From Ministeria vibrans ATCC 50519 (taxonomy: Eukaryota > Opisthokonta > Filasterea), in NCBI GenBank assembly GCA_943704425.1, contig CALSCP010000928.1:6416-35536 (forward strand): DNA of 29,121 nt, read 5' to 3'. The notes beneath the pieces were generated by a model. That model searched no databases. It was not told the DNA's origin and saw nothing but the letters and a program-made list of their open reading frames with translations. Each line of letters opens with the position of its first letter. Positions within the stretch are counted from its first letter, which is position 1. Shown here in pieces: positions 23,999 to 29,121 of this stretch. Both the position numbers and the translations under genes were made by a program.

Positions 23999-25464
23999 AT
24001 GCGCTTGCTTCAATTTGACAATGTGATCGTGGACGAGTTCACCGCGTCGATTGTGTCGCCCACGAGTCTCCTTCTGCTGTCGCACGCCCACACGGACCAT
24101 CTCGCGGGTCTGGAGGGCCACTCGCTCGTCCCCATCCACATGTCTACTACCACCGCTGCCCTGGTGCTTGCGATACCGCGCTTTGCCCATCTTGAGCCGC
24201 TCATTCGCGCTCACGAACTCGCCTCGTCCTTTTCCGTTGCCGACACCACTGTGACGCTCGTCGACGCGCGCCACTGCCCCGGCTCCGCCATGTTCCTCAT
24301 CGAGAACAGCTCGACGGCCGTGCTGTACACCGGTGACTTTCGCTACGACCAAGAGGTGCCAATGCGAGCACAGGTTAGAGGGGAGCACTGCCCGTCGCAT
24401 CGCCACACTCACCGTTTCTCCGCTGCTCCCTGTCATTTAGATTCCTCGCGAACTCCTCGACTCTGCAGGCAGTGCCATTCGTAAAATAGACCACGTCTAC
24501 TTGGACTGCACGCTTGCCGACCACCCCACCATTCGCAAGATCCCCTCACGCGCCACTGTGACCAAGGCACTCGCCGACCTCATCCAGTCGCATCTCGACC
24601 GTGATCCCACTGCAATGGTGCACCTTGACTGCTGCATGATTGGCTATGAGTCGCTGCTAGAATGCGTCACGAGCCAGGTGGGCTTGCGCACCCACGTCTC
24701 GAGTGCCCAGTACGAACGGTACAGCCGACTTCCGTCGCTGCGTGACACCCTCTTCACGCTCGACGCCTCGTCCACACGTCTCCACTCTTGTCCTCTTCCT
24801 GGCTCCTCCTGGCAACATCACACTCAGAACCTTCTTTGCCATCGCCATACCCCACCCAAACTTCCTTGCTGTCAGTCAGTCACCTACGACTCCCATCCCC
24901 CTCCACTCCTCTTTATCAAACCTTCCGTTCTCTACTTTTTTCTCATTCGTGGCTCACTGCCCACACAGCTTGTTCACTCGTCTCCAGCCGGTGAAATTGT
25001 AAGTGGCAAAAAGAAAAAAAAATTAAAACGTATTGATGGTGCACTGAACCTGTTCTTTGATATCTTGTCGTTAGCGAATGCCCTTTTCAATGCATTCGAG
25101 CGACTCTGAAATTGTGTCGTTTTTCCAATGTCTTGCCTCGCGCAATCCCAAACTCACCTTCACACAGTGCTGGTCCACTCTCAAGTCAACCGACTACACG
25201 CAAGGCAAAAAAATGGCCGTGAGTCAATCGCTCGAATCGCGTCTCAATGCACTGCGTCAACCGGAAGATGGGCGCTCGGAAGAGAGGGTTCCTCTGACGT
25301 TGTGTACGCCCGATAAGTTTGCACCGCTGCCCTCACGATCGCCTCCAAAGCGTCGTGCAGATGTGTGGAGCACTGACGAAGAAGAAGAGGGAGAAGAGGA
25401 GGACGAGGTCGTGGGGGCGGTTGGGAGGAGGCGGTCAGTGGCACGCAAGCGATCCAAGCGTTAA
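23999..25464 (+). CDS. DCLRE1C: Artemis/SNM1-type metallo-beta-lactamase/beta-CASP nuclease
   Basis: Exons 23999-24373, 24441-24998 and 25075-25464 give 440 aa. The metallo-beta-lactamase part has HAHTDH (residues 29-34), the second metal ligand in ARHCPGSAM (His92) and YTGDFR (Asp113). The beta-CASP part begins at HVYLDCTLADH and continues through the PPLLFIKPS-like stretch and, after the last intron, MPFSMHSSDSEI, matching the conserved histidine block of Artemis. The N-terminus lacks extension, as in Artemis rather than SNM1A/B. Artemis opens hairpins and trims DNA ends in non-homologous end joining with DNA-PKcs. The tail is short: an acidic run (DEEEEGEEEDE) and a basic RRRSVARKRSKR nuclear-localisation-like end; the long DNA-PK/ligase-IV-binding tail of vertebrates is missing. 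Residues encoded by 24790-24960 align poorly and could hide an unrecognised intron. Confidence 0.9.
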
Positions 25465-25587
25465 ATGTGTGCGATCTTGACAAGGAGCAAACAGCTTCAA
25501 TTCACATCTCTCTCATATGATTATGTATAATGAACAACAAGAGTATAGCTATAATTGTGTAATTCAGTTTTGTTTACAGGTTGGGTC
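25465..25587. other. Convergent 123-bp spacer, Artemis-like (+) / kinase (-)
   Basis: Two stop codons face each other across 123 AT-rich bases. The 3' UTRs probably overlap. No gene is seen. Confidence 0.6.
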
Positions 25588-28500
25588 TCAGAAGAGCTCT
25601 GAGCTTTGTCGGATAAGCACGACGTACTGAGCGACGGGTTTGTCTGCGACGATGATGGACTTTTTCAGCTTCCGTTTGCGATAGAGCGATCGGCTAAACT
25701 GCACCGTGGTGTATACTTCTTCGCCCGAGGCAACACGGTCGTCGCTGAAGACAAAAGGTGCAGCGGAGACGGTCACGGTAGAGTTGCCGCGTGCGGGAAA
25801 TCGAAAAGAGCACGACTGAATGCAGGCGTCGCCGGGCGGAGCGGGGCTCACCTGAACTCGTATTTGATAATGGCCAGTGGAACTGTCCGTTTTGGGCAGG
25901 CGCAGAGTCGACATGGTGACAGTGACGGGCACTTCAAGACCAGCAGAAGCGACGGCACTCGTGGGGGCAGTAGAGGTACAAGCAGAGGAGGAGGCGGACA
26001 ATGAAAGAGATGACAAGGAGAGTGAAGTGTCGCGTGTGAGTGGACCAGCAGATGACTCCGTGGACGCGTCAAAGGCATTTTGGATAGCATTGGGTGACGC
26101 TAAGCCAGCGAGAGCGGGACTCTTGGGCCCTTTGGTGCCGGGAGAAGTGGGTGGTAATGCAAAGGCAATGGGCTCAATATTGGGTCGTTTCAGCGGAGGG
26201 AAGTGCTGGTAGGAACGCTCCTTCTCAATGTAGTACATGATCTTTTCACGATGACCCAACGACGCCACGCCAATTTCGGCCAAACGGTCCTTGGTCATAA
26301 ACAAAAGCTAAAGAAGAGGGGGGGGGGGCACATTAGAGATTGGTGGTGAGAAATATGATGTGCATGACGTACGAGAGCACCGTCGACATTGTGTTCGACA
26401 AAGTTTGAGGCGTATTTGCGGATTTCCGAGCTTGGCAATTCGCTGAGCCAGTCGGCAACTTCGGGTTCGGTCCAGTGCGCAATCATTAGAGGGCGAGACG
26501 GGAGACGAGTGAATGGGGAGTTGAGGGTGGAGGAGGAGGAGGAGAGGGCTGAGCGTGCTGTTGGACGGGTTGGAGTGGACATGGGTGAGGGGAGGGGAGA
26601 GGGTGGAGTGGCTGGGGTCTGAGTGGTTCGGCGGACGGGAGACTGAGAGGACGAAGCGACGCTGTTGAGCGCACTGCTGGTATTGGTAGTGGATGAGGAG
26701 GTGGAGAGCGAGCGAGTGGAGACGGACATGAGTGCACTGTTGGGGAGTGCAGTGGGAGTAGGACGAACATTTGTTGTTGTGATGGTAGAATGTGAGGGAG
26801 ATGACATGCGATAGGCACTGCTTGCTGCTGTGCTCGTCGCATTGGCAGCAATGAGCGCCTCCCGCTCGGCGAGTGCCCGTTCGCGCTCCTCGAGACGACG
26901 CTCACGCTCAAGCAGATCATACTGAAACAGTTTGAGGCGATCGACACTCATGAGAATCTCGTTCTTCCACTCGTCACTGCTCGCCATAAAATTCTTGACG
27001 GCAGCCGCAACCGAATCGTCCAGGGAGAGCGTACGAAAGCGATTGAGAATCTCCTTAAACGACGGTCGCTTGTCCGGCTCGCTTTGCCAACAGTCGCGCA
27101 ATAGTGCAACCATAGCGGCAGGACATGTGGCGGGAATGTGCGGCCTTTCGTTCTACAAATGTTGTTTTTGTGGGAGTGAGCAAGTGATGTGATCGTTAGT
27201 AAAAAGAGAAGAAAGAAGAGCAAAATGTGAAATGATATAATTATATCAAAATGAATAATAATGATTATACCTTGAAAAGTACCGCATAACTTATACCCAT
27301 TGAGTTCATATCTCCGTAGGGTATTTGGCGGTGCAGTAGTTCCCACAGCACAAGAGCGTAACTGTACACGTCTGATTTCAGACTCACTTGTTCACCTTTG
27401 AGAATCTACATTACAAAATAATGAGTCAAGAGAGAGAGAGAGGGGGGGGGAGAAACAAAGTGATAGAGATAGAGATAGAGAGAGAGAGAGAAACAAAGTG
27501 AGAGGAACAAAGTGAGAGAAAACAAAGTGAGAGAGAGAGAGAAACAAAGTGAGAGAAACAAAGTGAGAGAAAACAAAGTGAGAGAAAACAAAGTGAGAGA
27601 GAGAGAGAGAAACAAAGTGAGAGAAACAAAGTGAGAGAAAACAAAGTGAGAGAGAGAGAGAGAAAACGTGTGTACCTCTGGCGCAATCCAGGCAATTGTT
27701 CCAACAAAGGTCATAATGGTTTCCTTTTCAAACTCGCGAGCAGTTCCGACTACAATATTATTGTTACGTTTTCTCTCGCTTGGACACACACACACACTCT
27801 CTCTCAGTATTACAATCGCAGAGCTTGACAACTGTTGCATTGTGCGTGACGAGAACGTTGAGAGACTTGAGGTCGCGGTGGATGACGGGTGCCATAGGGC
27901 ATTCGACGTGCAAGTAGCGCATTCCCTCGGCAATCTGTTCGGCCCACAGACACATTCGCGCAAAGTCGAGTGAGCGCGATGCGTCGTGCAGGAAGGAGAA
28001 GAGGGAAGTCTCCGCGAGCTCAAGCACAAGCCAGTTCTGTTCAATGTTGGCCCCGTAAAACCCAATGATGTGCTCTACAAAAAAAGTTTTTTGATTAGTG
28101 TGATTGGGAAAGAGGGAAACGCTTCGTACTATGACGCAACTGCGCAAGAACTGTCGCTTCTGCGGTCACATCGCTTGAAATGAGCTTCTTGACGGCCACC
28201 GGCTTGCCAAGGTAGGTGGCAACGTGTACCGTGCCAAACATGCCGGCCCTAGAGAGCGCAAAAGAGCGCATCAAGACAGAGCGAGTGAGCGACACAGTCA
28301 GAGTGTCACACTGAGTGTGGCAATGCCAAAAATATTGCATAGAAATATATCGAGAGGAGAGGGCGACGGCCCTGTCGAGCATATGCAACAGTGCATTGGG
28401 TTGCGTGCGGGTGTCTGAGTGGGGGTTGGTTGGTATGGAGAGGGATACAATAGAGAGAGAGGAAGAAAGAAACGTAAATTTTTGCTGTTTCAGAGACACA

Positions 28501-28782
28501 ATTCAATGGCGCAGGGAGAAACAAGGGGTAGGAGGGAGATGCAAATGCACATCAAGGGTATCTATCAAACGTAGAGGCAATGAGAGGAACTGGGAGGACG
28601 AGGAGAGAAGCAGAAAAGGTTTCCAGCAATAGTAATTGATGAGTGAGTGAGTTATCTGTCATTGTACAACGCGAACGGCTGCACAGAGCCCCGAGTCGCC
28701 GGGGCTGGGATCACCCGGCTTACCCGATCTTCGATGTGATTTGGACTTCATCTTCCGTGATGCGCGGCACTTCAAAGATCAT
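25588..28782 (-). CDS. MAP3K20: ZAK-like MAP3K (TKL kinase, coiled coil, SAM)
   Basis: Exons 28724-28782, 28130-28248, 27814-28074, 27676-27749, 27271-27405, 26373-27152 and 25588-26307 give 715 aa. The kinase domain (about 10-260) is intact: Gly loop GAGMFGTV, Lys40 in VAVKKL, HRD (125-127) in VIHRDLKSLN, DFG (146-148, split by an intron), APE (169-171), and PDKRPSFKEILNRF at the end. A coiled coil follows (about 276-318, ERERRLEERERALAERE), then a Ser/Thr linker, a SAM domain (about 440-510: HWTEPEVADWLSELP, LLFMTKDRLAEIG, GHREKIMYYIEKE), the phrase HFPPL, and a beta-rich C-terminal segment. This order and several phrases match ZAK, the animal kinase that senses stalled or collided ribosomes and activates p38/JNK. 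The long ribosome-binding tail of ZAK-alpha is not evident. The stop upstream of ATG 28782 fixes the start. Confidence 0.92.
27425..27667. repeat. GA-rich minisatellite in kinase intron 4
   Basis: About 240 nt made of (GA)n runs alternating with a unit close to AACAAAGTGAGAG, repeated about ten times with varying GA length. It fills nearly the whole intron between 27675 and 27406 and reads CT-rich in the transcript, where it supplies the polypyrimidine tract. Confidence 0.93.
28249..28723 (-). other. Kinase intron 1, 475 nt
   Basis: It lies between the exons coding for the two halves of the glycine loop. It contains purine-rich runs (28440-28472, 28590-28620) and no open frame resembling a protein family. 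No structured RNA was recognised. Confidence 0.65.
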
Positions 28783-29121
28783 CGTGACAGATCAGACGAT
28801 CAAGTCAGACAGAAGAAAAAAAAAAAACAAGTGAAGGCGGTCGGGAAGGCCCTGGCGCACCAAACGCTCAAGATGGGGCAGTTGACGCAGGTGCGTCGAT
28901 AACAAAAAAATTAAAGATGAACGAATAAGAATAAAAGATTATTAATTGACATTATTTTGTATTACAGCGAATCACGTCAAAGACTCATTTGTTCACCCAC
29001 CGCCACCGAGCCTTCTTCCTCTCTCAAATATCTAATAATCAAATCATTCAGATTGGAGACAAAGAAATGATGAATGAATTGAGAATACATCAGACCACAA
29101 TACACACAACAGTACACAACA
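28783..29121. other. Right-edge region upstream of the kinase, possible start of a plus-strand gene
   Basis: A GC-rich island (28833-28891) with ATG at 28874 (MGQLTQ) ends at a good donor CAG|GTGCGTCG. A good acceptor TATTACAG ends at 28967 and opens a frame to the window edge (RITSKTHLFTHRHRAFF...). This looks like the first exon-intron of a gene leaving to the right, but the coding part is too short and AT-rich to identify. The rest is the kinase promoter. Confidence 0.3.

Noticed and set aside
24871-24968. Possible intron in Artemis exon 2 (GTCAGT to CACACAG)
   Set aside because: Its removal breaks the frame and hits a stop within a few codons. The unspliced frame keeps an IKPS-like match, although alignment in this part is weak.

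Overview
This window is nuclear DNA from a compact-genome unicellular eukaryote. Almost every gene is broken by short GT-AG introns (mostly 50-250 nt), there are no bacterial operons or Shine-Dalgarno sites, and simple repeats (CT, CA, AAT, polyQ codons) are common. The gene set (a ZAK-like MAP3K with a SAM domain, an IRS/Dok-type PTB protein, codanin-1, FAM91, maspardin, a RICH-type BAR-RhoGAP, Artemis) and a TTAGGG repeat fit an opisthokont-side protist, possibly a unicellular holozoan, or less likely an amoebozoan. That placement is inference from gene content, not proof.

Layout, left to right. 1-261 (-): edge fragment of an unidentified gene. 561-3127 (+): polyQ-rich noncanonical poly(A)/U polymerase-like gene that stops inside its catalytic domain at a (CT)60 tract. 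3117-6660 (-): complete FAM91 gene in 12 exons. 6838-9342 (+): BAR-RhoGAP. 9466-11521 (-): maspardin with a long low-complexity tail. 11666-13411 (-): C1 plus PTB adaptor. 13559-14453 (+): small secreted Cys-rich protein, with a 10-N assembly gap in its last intron. 14915-16834 (+): linker histone H1 with one unusually long intron. 17215-18634 (-): sterol-desaturase/fatty-acid-hydroxylase family membrane enzyme with five telomeric repeats in intron 1. 18877-23032 (+): codanin-1-like protein. 23136-23883 (-): unidentified small protein. 23999-25464 (+): Artemis/SNM1-type nuclease. 25588-28782 (-): ZAK-like MAP3K. 28783-29121: mostly noncoding, possibly the start of another plus-strand gene.

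Genes largely alternate in strand. Convergent pairs are mostly about 100-125 bp apart (one pair touches, one is 380 bp apart). Divergent pairs share 115-242 bp, so most promoters must be bidirectional. Exon joins were worked out by hand from splice signals, reading-frame continuity and remembered family sequences. For FAM91, BAR-RhoGAP, maspardin, the hydroxylase, Artemis and the kinase every join keeps frame and restores conserved motifs. The genes do not form one pathway. They cover endosome-Golgi trafficking (FAM91, maspardin, BAR-RhoGAP), chromatin (H1, codanin-1), DNA repair (Artemis), signalling (MAP3K, C1-PTB) and lipid metabolism.

The observations most worth following are the ZAK-like kinase with near-complete animal-type architecture, the catalytic-domain gene cut off at a microsatellite, the intronic telomeric repeat, the C1-PTB combination, and the long histone H1 intron carrying E2F-like and CRE-like palindromes.
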